From assembly GCF_014647135.1 (NCBI RefSeq), contig NZ_BMOP01000002.1, forward strand, positions 248,001 to 312,000: a stretch of DNA of 64,000 bases, read 5' to 3'. Below the pieces are notes generated by a model. That model worked only from the letters and a program-made list of their open reading frames with translations. It did no database searches and was not told the DNA's origin. Both the position numbers and the translations under genes were made by a program. Below, in pieces: positions 26,621-35,436 of this stretch. Origin of the DNA: Shewanella xiamenensis (lineage in GTDB: Bacteria; Pseudomonadota; Gammaproteobacteria; Enterobacterales; Shewanellaceae). Each line of letters opens with the position of its first letter. The stretch's first letter is position 1.

Positions 26621-27559
26621 TTATTTAAGGCTGGCACTATATTCATGCTGGTTCATGCTAGCAAAGTAGGCCACTAGCATATCCATCATCACTCTTAATG
26701 CAGGCTGCATATGTTTACGGGATTGATATACGCCGTATACGCCCAAGGTTTGAGGTTGAAACTCCAGCAACAATGGCACTAATTCGCCAGTGTCGAGATA
26801 GGGCTTCGCCGCCCACAGGGGCTGCATGGCAATCCCCTCCCCCGCTAAAGTAGCGTTTAACACCACCATAGAATCATTGGCACTTAAATTACCTCTTACG
26901 GGAATATTAAAAAGCTGTCCCGCCTCGATACCATCAGGATGATTAATTTGAGTAAAACGCCACATCACATCGCCAAAGTAGGAATAGGTTAAACAGTTAT
27001 GCCGAGTTAAATCCTCGGGATGGCTAATAAGTGAATGGGTGGCAAGATAACGCGGTGCGGCGCAGACCACGGACTCACATTCCCCTAAACGTCTGGCGAT
27101 TAGACTAGGATCGAGCTCATTAGTGATACGTATGGCAAGATCAATACGTTCGGCAACTAAATCAACGGTTTGGCTGCTAACATGAAAGTTAACACTCGCC
27201 TGAGGATATTGGGCTAAGTAAGGACGCACGACCGTGGGAAGGAGTAAATGGGCCATAAATTGTGAGCAACTGATCCGCAGCAATCCTCGCGGTTGGGCGC
27301 TTTGTACATGACTGACCGCGGGGACTTCCTGCGCTAATTCAAGCAAGCGCTGGCAATAATCGAGCACTTGCTCGCCCGCACTGGTCAGGCTCAAACGTCT
27401 TGTCGAACGGTGCAGTAAGCGTGCACCTGACCATTCTTCCATCTCACTTAAATAGCGGGTCACCATAGAGCGAGACATATCCAACGCCTCTGCGGCGCCA
27501 ATCATACTGCCCCGCTCAACGATAGTCACAAATACCTTTGCCGCTTCGAGTCTATCCAT
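26621..27559 (-). CDS. LysR-family transcriptional regulator
   Basis: A 312-residue LTTR with an N-terminal winged helix (about 1-60, MIGAAEALDMSRSMVTRYLSEMEEW) and an effector domain from about 88 (GLLRISCSQFMAHLLLPTVV). It belongs to the broad CrgA/DmlR-like branch (DRLEAAKVFVTIVERGSMIGA). It diverges from the MBL-fold gene with a 190-bp gap containing a perfect inverted repeat, so it probably controls that gene and the DsbA-like one after it. The effector is unknown. Confidence 0.9.
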   Translation of the reverse strand: MDRLEAAKVFVTIVERGSMIGAAEALDMSRSMVTRYLSEMEEWSGARLLHRSTRRLSLTSAGEQVLDYCQRLLELAQEVPAVSHVQSAQPRGLLRISCSQFMAHLLLPTVVRPYLAQYPQASVNFHVSSQTVDLVAERIDLAIRITNELDPSLIARRLGECESVVCAAPRYLATHSLISHPEDLTRHNCLTYSYFGDVMWRFTQINHPDGIEAGQLFNIPVRGNLSANDSMVVLNATLAGEGIAMQPLWAAKPYLDTGELVPLLLEFQPQTLGVYGVYQSRKHMQPALRVMMDMLVAYFASMNQHEYSASLK

Positions 27560-27695
27560 GGTTTATCCGCCCCTTGTGTTGATTGCCTTGCACTAAATAA
27601 TCGGTTTCAAACGTTGATTCATCCGAATTATGCAACAAATAAGCGCAAGTTTCCGTGTTTATCTAACGTTTTTTGCAACCTAAACTAAGCTCACT

Positions 27696-27711
27696 TTTGC
27701 AGCAGTGCAAA
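27696..27711. promoter_or_regulatory. Perfect inverted repeat, candidate LysR operator
   Basis: TTTGCA-GCAG-TGCAAA (27696-27711) lies about 39 bp before the MBL-fold start and 137 bp from the divergent LysR start. Symmetry and position fit a regulator half-site pair; the link is inferred. Confidence 0.4.
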
Positions 27712-27749
27712 TCACCGAATCCTATTTGAATGAATAAGTGAGAACAGAA

Positions 27750-28649
27750 ATGACACTATTGAATGCTCTAAAATTAACCTCTTTGAAACCCCAGTTAGCC
27801 GCAACCATGCTGGTGGCGGGAATGGCTACTGCTCAGGCAGCACCTTTGCAAGTGAGCCATTTTAATCCGGGCGAAAACAGTATTTTTGCGGTGTCTTCAA
27901 GCTTTATCAGCGGTGAACATGAAATGATGCTGGTCGATGCACAATTTCAAAAAAATGATGCCCAAACCTTAGTGGATACCATTAAAGCCAGCGGTAAAAA
28001 GCTTACCTTGATGTATATCAGCCATAGCGATCCGGATTTTTACTTTGGGTTGGATGTGATTAAACAAAACTTCCCCGAGGTCGAAATCGTCGCCACTCAA
28101 ACTACGGTCGATGACATTAAAGCCTCGATGGACGGCAAGCTCGCCTACTGGGGACCGATTTTAAAGGACAATGCTCCGAGCCAATTAGTGCTGCCAAAAG
28201 TGGTCACCACCAATCGCTTTAGTATCGACGGTGAACAAGTGCTGATAGAAGGGCTAGAGGATGCTCACCCTAAGCATACCTTCCTGTGGGTACCGTCGGC
28301 TAAAACCATCACTGGTGGCGTTGAAGTGTTTGATAACACCCATGTTTGGATGGCAGATACCCAAAGTGTTGAGTCGCGTAAAGCCTGGTTAACCCATTTA
28401 GAAAAGATGGAAGCCTTATCTCCCAAAGAGGTTATCCCTGGACATTATCTCGGTGATGCCAGATTTGATAAGCGCGCCATCGCTTTTACTCGCGATTATA
28501 TTAATGCCTTTGAAAAGGCAGCCAAAACAGCAAAAGATTCTGCGGACTTAATCGCCAAGATGCTCGCACTCTACCCACAAATTCCTTTAGATGCAGGGCT
28601 TGAGATCAGTGCCAAAGTCATCATGGGTGAAATGCGCTGGCCAATGTAA
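27750..28649 (+). CDS. Exported metallo-beta-lactamase-fold protein with altered metal motif
   Basis: A 299-residue protein with a signal peptide (hydrophobic core AATMLVAGMATAQA, likely cleavage after AQA near residue 28), so periplasmic. The MBL fold is visible in the strand-turn segments FAVSSSFISGEHEMMLVDAQFQ and LTLMYISHSDPDFYFGLD, and in VIPGHYLGD near residue 230. The usual HxHxDH metal motif reads H-S-D-P-D-F, so two of the three expected histidines are replaced. Activity, if any, must differ from standard members. ATG 27750 is preferred to GTG 27738, since it gives a normal signal peptide. A DsbA-like gene follows by 113 bp and a LysR gene diverges. Confidence 0.82.
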   Translation: MTLLNALKLTSLKPQLAATMLVAGMATAQAAPLQVSHFNPGENSIFAVSSSFISGEHEMMLVDAQFQKNDAQTLVDTIKASGKKLTLMYISHSDPDFYFGLDVIKQNFPEVEIVATQTTVDDIKASMDGKLAYWGPILKDNAPSQLVLPKVVTTNRFSIDGEQVLIEGLEDAHPKHTFLWVPSAKTITGGVEVFDNTHVWMADTQSVESRKAWLTHLEKMEALSPKEVIPGHYLGDARFDKRAIAFTRDYINAFEKAAKTAKDSADLIAKMLALYPQIPLDAGLEISAKVIMGEMRWPM

Positions 28650-28762
28650 GGGAATAGGGGCATGGATATCTCCATGTCCCATTCAATCTGACATTCGCGC
28701 TTAGGCTAGCCCTTAAGCCAAAAAGCCAGAACAAAAGACTGTTTTTTGTAGGAATAATTGCG

Positions 28763-29428
28763 ATGAACCCAACTATCAATACCACCATGAAAGCTAAGGC
28801 CGTGTTACATGCCATTATCGATCCCTTGTGCGGTTGGTGTTACGCAGCCGCACCGCTGTTTGATGCAGCAGCCGCTGCCGGATTTACCATCAAACTCCAC
28901 GCAGGCGGCATGCTCACCGGCCCAAGGCGCAAACAGATAGATAACCAATGGCGCGATTATGTGATGCCCCATGATCAACGGATAGCCGCGTTAACCGGAC
29001 AAGCCTTTGGTGAAAACTATTATGAAGGCTTATTACGTGATACCAGCATTGTACTGGATTCTGCGCCCCCCATTAGAGCTATGCTTGCCGTTGCAGCCTT
29101 AGGGGGCAATGAGCTAGCTTACCTACATGCAGTGCAACTCGCCCATTATCGCGATGGCAAAAACGCCAGCGATGAACAGAATCTACATCTTTTAGCGGAA
29201 AAAATGGGAATAGATGGCGCTGCCTTTACGAAGGAATTTGCCCAAAATGAAGACGCGTTTTACCAGCACATTTTGGCATCACGGGCGCTGATGAATCAGC
29301 TGGGTGCCCAAGGTTTCCCTTCAGTAGCACTCACGACAAGTGAGGGAAATCTGCGTTTACTCAATCACAGCCGTTTTTACGGTCATCCGAGCAAGTGGCT
29401 TGAGTATCTGAATGAACAAGTGTCTTAA
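28763..29428 (+). CDS. DsbA family (thioredoxin-fold) protein
   Basis: A 221-residue thioredoxin-fold protein of the FrnE/HCCA-isomerase-like branch. The redox motif CGWC sits in DPLCGWCYAAAPLFDAA near residues 21-36. A helical insertion follows, then the cis-proline segment QLGAQGFPSVAL near 186-197. No signal peptide is evident, so it is probably cytoplasmic, unlike true DsbA. The start could also be ATG 28787 (MKAKAVLHAIIDPLCGW). The role is unknown. It follows the MBL-fold gene on the same strand and probably shares LysR control. The hairpin at 29520-29552 lies downstream. Confidence 0.82.
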   Translation: MNPTINTTMKAKAVLHAIIDPLCGWCYAAAPLFDAAAAAGFTIKLHAGGMLTGPRRKQIDNQWRDYVMPHDQRIAALTGQAFGENYYEGLLRDTSIVLDSAPPIRAMLAVAALGGNELAYLHAVQLAHYRDGKNASDEQNLHLLAEKMGIDGAAFTKEFAQNEDAFYQHILASRALMNQLGAQGFPSVALTTSEGNLRLLNHSRFYGHPSKWLEYLNEQVS

Positions 29429-29519
29429 CACGCCACTTTCTTGAAAGTGCGCCAGTCTTACATTTTACTTATGAAGACTCAAACCTTGGCTTTTTGAGTC
29501 TGGGGTTTCCCCCTTAAAC

Positions 29520-29552
29520 GATGGGATAAGTCACTATAGGATTTATCCCATC
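29520..29552 (+). terminator. Hairpin after the DsbA-like gene
   Basis: GATGGGATAA (29520-29529) pairs perfectly with TTATCCCATC (29543-29552). The downstream GGCATTTT is only a weak T run. It separates the DsbA-like gene from the convergent small secreted-protein gene. Confidence 0.5.
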
Positions 29553-29583
29553 GGCATTTTCAATGTTGATACCACAGGCCAAG

Positions 29584-29919
29584 TTAACCCTGATTCTCGG
29601 GCGCAAGCTCGGCTTGCTTTGCCTGTTCTAGCGTAAAAGGCTCACTCCTTTTTACACATTCAAGTACCGCTTTCGCGTAGAGCGGAATCGGCTTATCCCG
29701 AGGTAAACGCGGTAATTGTGTACCTGGCAACCTGAGTAAATAGTCATTCACCTTAGATTCAAACCACGAGAAACGTATCAATTTAAATCCTTGATTCGTT
29801 TCTAAATAGCATTTGTAATCCTGTCGCTTCTCAGTTTCTGTCGCCAGCGCTGACCATTGGAATCCCGCTAGCAGCAACAAACCAAGGGCACCGTATTTCA
29901 TCATAAGGCTATTACTCAT
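29584..29919 (-). CDS. Small secreted protein, TapY2-like, downstream of pilY1
   Basis: A 111-residue protein with a signal peptide (YGALGLLLLAGFQWSALA, cleavage after ALA near residue 26). The mature part of about 85 residues has two cysteines (YKCYLETNQGFKLIRF and AVLECVKRSEPF) that could form a disulfide. The stop of the large PilY1 gene lies 22 bp upstream on the same strand, so the two form an operon. From this context and layout I believe it is the protein annotated TapY2 (type IV pilus/secretion accessory) in Shewanella; the name is from memory and the molecular role is unclear. Confidence 0.65.
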   Translation of the reverse strand: MSNSLMMKYGALGLLLLAGFQWSALATETEKRQDYKCYLETNQGFKLIRFSWFESKVNDYLLRLPGTQLPRLPRDKPIPLYAKAVLECVKRSEPFTLEQAKQAELAPENQG

Positions 29920-29941
29920 CTCGACTCGTTAACTCTTTACA

Positions 29942-32900
29942 TCATTGACTGATGTAATAATAAATTTTGTTCGTTGTTGGCCCGCCCCCAATACACTTAG
30001 GGTTACCACTTTCACATGTCGCCTCATCTGGCACCGCATTACCGATACCAATCAAAAACATATCTGGCGTTGGTACTTTAGCATTCGGGTCCTTAGGCTG
30101 CTCGGCAGGCGGGATCACCAACTGCGGCGTATCCAGTACCAACTCACCTGCATACAAATAATCTGTTTTGTAACCACGAGTGCCCCTGTGCAAATTCTTT
30201 TTATAAAGATAGCCTTTGCCCGAACTCAAACATTGGTTGACTGAGCCATCACTACCAGGCACAAAACTGCTGAAGTACACCTCCCCCCCGACTATGGTCG
30301 CAGACGACAGGCTTTTTTCGCCTTTACGAGAGAAGTTATAGTACCAACCTCGTTTTTGACTAAAAACGATTTCACTGGCCTGATCATTGGGCGCCGCCGA
30401 ACTGACATCATATAAATCACTTAACTGTAGTGTTTTAGGCACAGGCTTTTGATTTGATTTACCTTGGAATGATTGAGTGACTATGTTTCTATCTTGCAAT
30501 GCAAAAAACATATCCGAGCGAGACACATCACTTGGCTTTGCCCTGTGGCCACTCCCGACAACAATTGCGTCGTAAGGAATATTCTGTGATGTGACAACTT
30601 TGGTCGATGTTCCATTAACGACTTTAGTCAGCTCAAAGGTATTGGAGATCAAGGTCTGGGCCACTATAGGCCCAGAAAAGAATCGCCTATCTCCTGCCAC
30701 TGAACTCTTATCCCCTAATGCGGCAAATTTAAATCCCGACCAGGTCGACACATTCGCGGAGGGCATATCCATCCGCCATACATTACCTTGGATATCTGTG
30801 GCATAGATTCTATCGGTATGACCATCACCATTGCCGTCTAATACAGCAACACTGCTTGGAATACTGTTGGCAATACCTGGCAATGGCGTGTTAGCCCCAC
30901 TGCCGCCGAATTGATGGATTAACGCCCCCGTTTGCGCATCGACAATAAACACGCCACGGCCACTGCTGTCATCAGTACCAATCTCAGCGCCATCTTTAGT
31001 TGAAGGGGAATATCCCGCACCAAAGATAAGCACGGGTTTATCCCCTGAAGCGCTTGGAATCGTGGTAACTACAGGCGTCGACCAAGATTGCCCTAACTCG
31101 CCCATACCGGGTGAACTGGCATCTATCTTCCACATAAAACTGGGGTTATCAGGTGTGGTCACATCGAGGGCGTAATACGCATTGCCGCCTCGGCGCATTC
31201 CCACAAATACCCATGCCTTTTCAATCCGTTTGCCCTGCATTTTGGTGTAGGCAACTGGCGAGCCATCAATACCGTATACCGAGTGTACGCCCGTCGGCGC
31301 GTTAGCCTTGAGATCGCGAAAATTCGGCAGTAGCTCATAGGGGATAAATCCCCAAGTCTCAGACACGCTATCACCTTCATCCTTAAACATATGCAGGAAC
31401 CCATGGTTTGTCCCGACAAGAATTCGAATATCGGGTTTAGCTTCAGAACCAAAATTGAGTGCTAAGGGCTTGGAATGTAGAGCATCTCCCATTATATCGG
31501 CGCGCCAATTTGGGGTTGCGCCACTGGCAGTACTTAAGTCCTGATTTTTATCGTTATCAACATCGATTCCCTTCGCCCAGTCAAATAGCCCAGTGAGTTC
31601 TGTTTCATCGACCCCCATATAGGTGGCTAAACGCACATTATCCCCAGCTTTTCGAGCTGCATTTGACAGAGTAAAAGCGCTCAATCCACTGCCAAAATTA
31701 CTGTATAAAGTGCGACTAGTCGCCTGCTGCATCGCGGCTAGCACCCCACCACGCTTAACATCATTACCATCACCGCTGCTTCCGCATTCTTCAGCTGATG
31801 TCCAATAGGAGCAAGCATCGGCTTTGATATTGCCATCTTCGCCTATCACATTTTTGCCTTTGCTATCGACAACATCACCGTCACTGGTCACCTTGAACTT
31901 TTTAATATTCCCTAGCCATCTTGGTCCCTTATTAGGCAAGAACATAGAGTAATAAGCTGAATCAAAGGTTTGAGTACGATTGAAGTTATTGCTCGCTACC
32001 GAGGGGGAAGTAAAGCTGGCATTTTTTTCGAGGATATTATTTAAAGCCGTTTGCAATGAAGAACGCAATTGACTGGCATCGGTGGCATCAAAATACTTAC
32101 CACCGCCATTATCGGCGGTTTGTTTCAGTAGGTGTTCAGCACTGGCTGCGCCTTCACTAAACCCAATGGTAAAGGTTCTAACGGTTTGTTTTCCGGCTAA
32201 ATTAGGATTCACATCCTCAGTTCGCATCCAGCCAGAAAGCGCACTGAGATAACTTTTCGGGTTGGAGGTATGCTTACCTACACCATTGGTTAAACGCTCA
32301 ATAATGCCATCGGCCGCGTTATCCAGCGTTGGCTCACCGTCGGTGATATAGACGATATACGCTTCATTTTGGCAAGGCTTAAACGGCGAATTGTACGTGT
32401 TACTTCCAATAATAAGCGCAGCTGGGTCAGTAAAGGGATTAGAACTGGCGTTGTAGGTACCTTGGTAACGCCCCCAATTATCGTAGTAATTATAATCGCT
32501 ATCATCATCGCCAAAATACTGTTCCTGCCCACCAAAATAACGATAGGCTTCGTAGAGCGTTTCGCATAGCGGCGTATTTTGGGCATAACTAATAAGATTA
32601 ACCCTTTTCAATAAATCAATTTTGGCTTGGGCGGACATAGTCTTAATCCCAGAGATAATCCGCCCACCGTCACGCGCACCATCACGTGGCCCATTCATAT
32701 TAAAAATAGCTAAACCAAAATCCACACCCGGCGTAGTTAAAACCACACTTTCAATCGCATCTTGTGCCAGCTCTAGACGGGTTTTATTGACCTTCTTTTT
32801 AGTACCATGGTGCCATTTTAAATAATCTTCGGTATAAACAGTGACCACTTTGCCGGAGCCAAAACCTGTTTTCTGCGCCTTTGCCTTCGCGCTTGCCTTA

Positions 32901-33658
32901 GCACTCTCGGATGAGTGAATATTGACTGCCGTGTACCGAACGGGTTTAGCCGCAGAGCCTAAACTGTCAACGGGTAAACCGTTAGCCTCTCCTGCTGCAT
33001 TACCGAGTCTTTCCTCTTGGATATCTTCAAAGCAATCGACAGCAGCTATCGAGCTACCATTTAGTTCAGAAAATTCTTTCCACGCACCAGTCCCCCCCGA
33101 AAAACCATACTCACGAAAGAAACCAGTGAAGGTGCCATACCGATTGAGGTAATCCCACGAGCTTTCACAGCCATTGAGTGCTGCATTAAACTGACGCATT
33201 TCACGCGAAGAGGCAGGATTAGGTAACTCAGCATTATCAGCCGAACCTCGGCTATAAAATAGCTTTCCCGACTGGGCATAGTTAGCATTACGTTTATTCT
33301 CGTAAGGAGCATCGACCCCATAGGCAAGATTACTCATACTGCCGGAGTTATCGAAAATGATCAGCACCTGCGGGCGCGAGCCATTACGGGCGGACGCTTC
33401 GAACACATAAAGCTCTGTATCATCAGCAACGCTTGACGCGGTAAATAAACTCGCCGCGCCGACAACGAGGCTCGAAATAATAAAAGCGACTATTGATGTT
33501 AACGTATGGCGGACGTTTTGAAGGCGAGATTGACAAATATGTTTCAATAAAACGTAATTAAGCGAAAAGATCATCAACGAGCTTTTCTGACATTTAAATA
33601 AAAACTGACTCATACAGTATGCGCATCTGTTATTAAGGAATAATAAAAGCACCTGCAT
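29942..33658 (-). CDS. PilY1-like type IV pilus tip adhesin/biogenesis protein
   Basis: A 1238-residue exported protein of the PilY1/TapY1 family, the pilus-tip-associated factor for type IV pilus biogenesis, adhesion and surface sensing. An N-terminal hydrophobic segment (about 53-77, ending SSVADD) is the export signal. A von Willebrand A domain follows with MIDAS motif D103-N-S-G-S107 (IIFDNSGSMSN). The C-terminal half is the PilY1 beta-propeller with repeated VGTNHGFLHMF and YALDVTTPDNP segments and a calcium loop DGNGDGHTD near residue 940. The start is uncertain: in-frame ATGs at 33658, 33613 and 33574 all lack a good ribosome binding site, and the first gives an unusually long leader. 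No minor pilin genes flank it. Confidence 0.9.
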   Translation of the reverse strand: MQVLLLFLNNRCAYCMSQFLFKCQKSSLMIFSLNYVLLKHICQSRLQNVRHTLTSIVAFIISSLVVGAASLFTASSVADDTELYVFEASARNGSRPQVLIIFDNSGSMSNLAYGVDAPYENKRNANYAQSGKLFYSRGSADNAELPNPASSREMRQFNAALNGCESSWDYLNRYGTFTGFFREYGFSGGTGAWKEFSELNGSSIAAVDCFEDIQEERLGNAAGEANGLPVDSLGSAAKPVRYTAVNIHSSESAKASAKAKAQKTGFGSGKVVTVYTEDYLKWHHGTKKKVNKTRLELAQDAIESVVLTTPGVDFGLAIFNMNGPRDGARDGGRIISGIKTMSAQAKIDLLKRVNLISYAQNTPLCETLYEAYRYFGGQEQYFGDDDSDYNYYDNWGRYQGTYNASSNPFTDPAALIIGSNTYNSPFKPCQNEAYIVYITDGEPTLDNAADGIIERLTNGVGKHTSNPKSYLSALSGWMRTEDVNPNLAGKQTVRTFTIGFSEGAASAEHLLKQTADNGGGKYFDATDASQLRSSLQTALNNILEKNASFTSPSVASNNFNRTQTFDSAYYSMFLPNKGPRWLGNIKKFKVTSDGDVVDSKGKNVIGEDGNIKADACSYWTSAEECGSSGDGNDVKRGGVLAAMQQATSRTLYSNFGSGLSAFTLSNAARKAGDNVRLATYMGVDETELTGLFDWAKGIDVDNDKNQDLSTASGATPNWRADIMGDALHSKPLALNFGSEAKPDIRILVGTNHGFLHMFKDEGDSVSETWGFIPYELLPNFRDLKANAPTGVHSVYGIDGSPVAYTKMQGKRIEKAWVFVGMRRGGNAYYALDVTTPDNPSFMWKIDASSPGMGELGQSWSTPVVTTIPSASGDKPVLIFGAGYSPSTKDGAEIGTDDSSGRGVFIVDAQTGALIHQFGGSGANTPLPGIANSIPSSVAVLDGNGDGHTDRIYATDIQGNVWRMDMPSANVSTWSGFKFAALGDKSSVAGDRRFFSGPIVAQTLISNTFELTKVVNGTSTKVVTSQNIPYDAIVVGSGHRAKPSDVSRSDMFFALQDRNIVTQSFQGKSNQKPVPKTLQLSDLYDVSSAAPNDQASEIVFSQKRGWYYNFSRKGEKSLSSATIVGGEVYFSSFVPGSDGSVNQCLSSGKGYLYKKNLHRGTRGYKTDYLYAGELVLDTPQLVIPPAEQPKDPNAKVPTPDMFLIGIGNAVPDEATCESGNPKCIGGGPTTNKIYYYISQ

Positions 33659-34108
33659 TTACAAAACTAGGATTTAAATTGTTTAAAAAAGGCCAAATTA
33701 ACCGCACAACAAACAGTAAGTTAACCGAACGTAAAACAGTAAAATCATAAACTTAGGTTACTTTCAGCAATTATTACCATTATGCACACCGAATTGACAA
33801 CAAATAAATAAAAAATGTATCTAATAAAAATATCACCATCATAGTAATGAGCTAAAAAAATAAAAAAAGTGACACTTATGATATTGAGAATGCGCTATTA
33901 ACGTTATAGGAAATAAAGGAGAACACCTGCCCCAAAAATATAAAAAATGCTATACCATTAATTTAACTTGCCAAAACAAAACAGGCTGAACAACAAACAT
34001 AGAGATAAAGCATTCTCACCATGAAAATATCCCAACATAGGATCCCTTGCCCTACCAAGTTATTAACATTATGCTAACCAACCACGTTTAATAACTCAGG
34101 AGCTTTGA
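33659..34108. other. AT-rich divergent intergenic region
   Basis: About 450 bp of AT-rich DNA between pilY1 and the phosphatase gene. It must hold both promoters. I see no reading frame, repeat or recognisable operator in it. Confidence 0.5.
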
Positions 34109-35263
34109 ATGCACGCGCTCTTCCGCCATGGTTTAGGTCACTCGACACCTCAACCACAGAATATATCTTCGCTCACATTGAAGAAGAGACTGACTTCGGC
34201 TCAGGCTACACTGTTTACTTTGCTAAGTTTATTTTCTGTTGGCGCATTTAGCACTGAACTTACGCCATCATCCGTGACCGATGGTCCTTATGTTTTCCTC
34301 GACCAAGGTAACCAAAATACCGCCTACTGGATCTGCCAGAGTCAGTTAAAACAAACCCCTATCGCAAACAATCAATTGGCTCGCCCAAATGATTGTGGCA
34401 ACTTGCCACAGCCCAAACGCCATACCGATGCTCCCAAAGTTGAAGCTGATACCTACACTCATGCAGGCAAGATAGTGGCCTTAAGCGATGTGCATGGGCA
34501 ATTCGATGTGATGATTAACCTGCTGAAAGCCCATCAGATTATCGATGAAAATAATCACTGGGCCTTTGGTGACGGCCATATGGTCATGACGGGAGATATG
34601 TTCGACCGTGGTCACCAAGTTAACGAAGTTCTGTGGTTTTTATATGAGTTAGATAAGCAAGCCCAAGCCGCCGGTGGTCGATTACATTTACTTATGGGCA
34701 ACCACGAGCAAATGGTGTTTCGCGGCGACTTACGTTATGTGAATGAGCGCTATCAAACCTCGGCGGGATTACTCAATCGCAGCTATGATGCGCTCTACAA
34801 TAAAGACACCGAAATCGGCCGTTGGCTTCGCAGTAAAAACACGCTGGTGAAAATCAATAATCTGCTGTTTATGCACGGAGGAATAAGCCCTGAATGGGTC
34901 GAGCGTAAACTCAATATCAGCGATGCTAATCAGTTATTCCGTCAACATTTAGACGATAAAAAAGAAGATTTAAAACAAAACGATCTGTTGAATTTCCTGT
35001 TTTTCACTAATGGCCCCACTTGGTACCGTGGCTACTTTAAAGATGCACTCGCTGAACCCGAAATCGACCGAATCCTAAACTACTTTAAGGTTGATCATAT
35101 TATCGTCGGCCACACTTCACAGGAACGAGTACTTGGACTTTACCATAATAAAATCATTGCAATAGATAGTAGTATTAAGGATGGTCAGTCAGGAGAATTA
35201 TTACTGATAGACGACAATAAACTCACCCGCGGGCTATATAAGGGTGAGCAAGTAGCACTTTAA
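34109..35263 (+). CDS. Shewanella-like PPP-family protein phosphatase (SLP type)
   Basis: A 384-residue metallophosphoesterase related to the founding 'Shewanella-like' phosphatases, which also occur in plants and apicomplexans. The PPP motif order is complete: LSDVHGQ (D127, H129), GDMFDRG (D163), GNHEQ (N198, H199), a later MHGG and VGHTSQ. The first motif has Ser in place of the Gly of GDxHG. Residues about 30-51 form a hydrophobic segment, LFTLLSLFSVGAFS, consistent with a signal peptide and a periplasmic enzyme. Related Shewanella proteins were studied as cold-active tyrosine phosphatases. ATG 34109 has AGGAG 7 nt upstream. It is monocistronic, with a strong terminator. Confidence 0.85.
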   Translation: MHALFRHGLGHSTPQPQNISSLTLKKRLTSAQATLFTLLSLFSVGAFSTELTPSSVTDGPYVFLDQGNQNTAYWICQSQLKQTPIANNQLARPNDCGNLPQPKRHTDAPKVEADTYTHAGKIVALSDVHGQFDVMINLLKAHQIIDENNHWAFGDGHMVMTGDMFDRGHQVNEVLWFLYELDKQAQAAGGRLHLLMGNHEQMVFRGDLRYVNERYQTSAGLLNRSYDALYNKDTEIGRWLRSKNTLVKINNLLFMHGGISPEWVERKLNISDANQLFRQHLDDKKEDLKQNDLLNFLFFTNGPTWYRGYFKDALAEPEIDRILNYFKVDHIIVGHTSQERVLGLYHNKIIAIDSSIKDGQSGELLLIDDNKLTRGLYKGEQVAL

Positions 35264-35271
35264 ATCGATTC

Positions 35272-35307
35272 AGGGCTTATAGGTTTAATCCATAAGCCCT
35301 TTTTATT
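35272..35307 (+). terminator. Rho-independent terminator of the phosphatase gene
   Basis: AGGGCTTAT (35272-35280) pairs perfectly with ATAAGCCCT (35292-35300), loop 11, followed by TTTTATT. Confidence 0.88.
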
Positions 35308-35436
35308 ATTCAATAAAAGGATAACGAGTCGACTCCATATCGAGTAAGCGATAACTTACCTCTCTATACAAAATTCAACTCATCGGCTTAACACCCCCTA
35401 TACTCAGCAAATAACGCTTTAACGTTAGGGATGCGT

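Noticed and set aside
34081..35263. PilY1 gene and phosphatase considered as a functional pair
   Set aside because: They are divergently transcribed, separated by 450 bp, and no shared operator was found, so proximity alone does not support a link.
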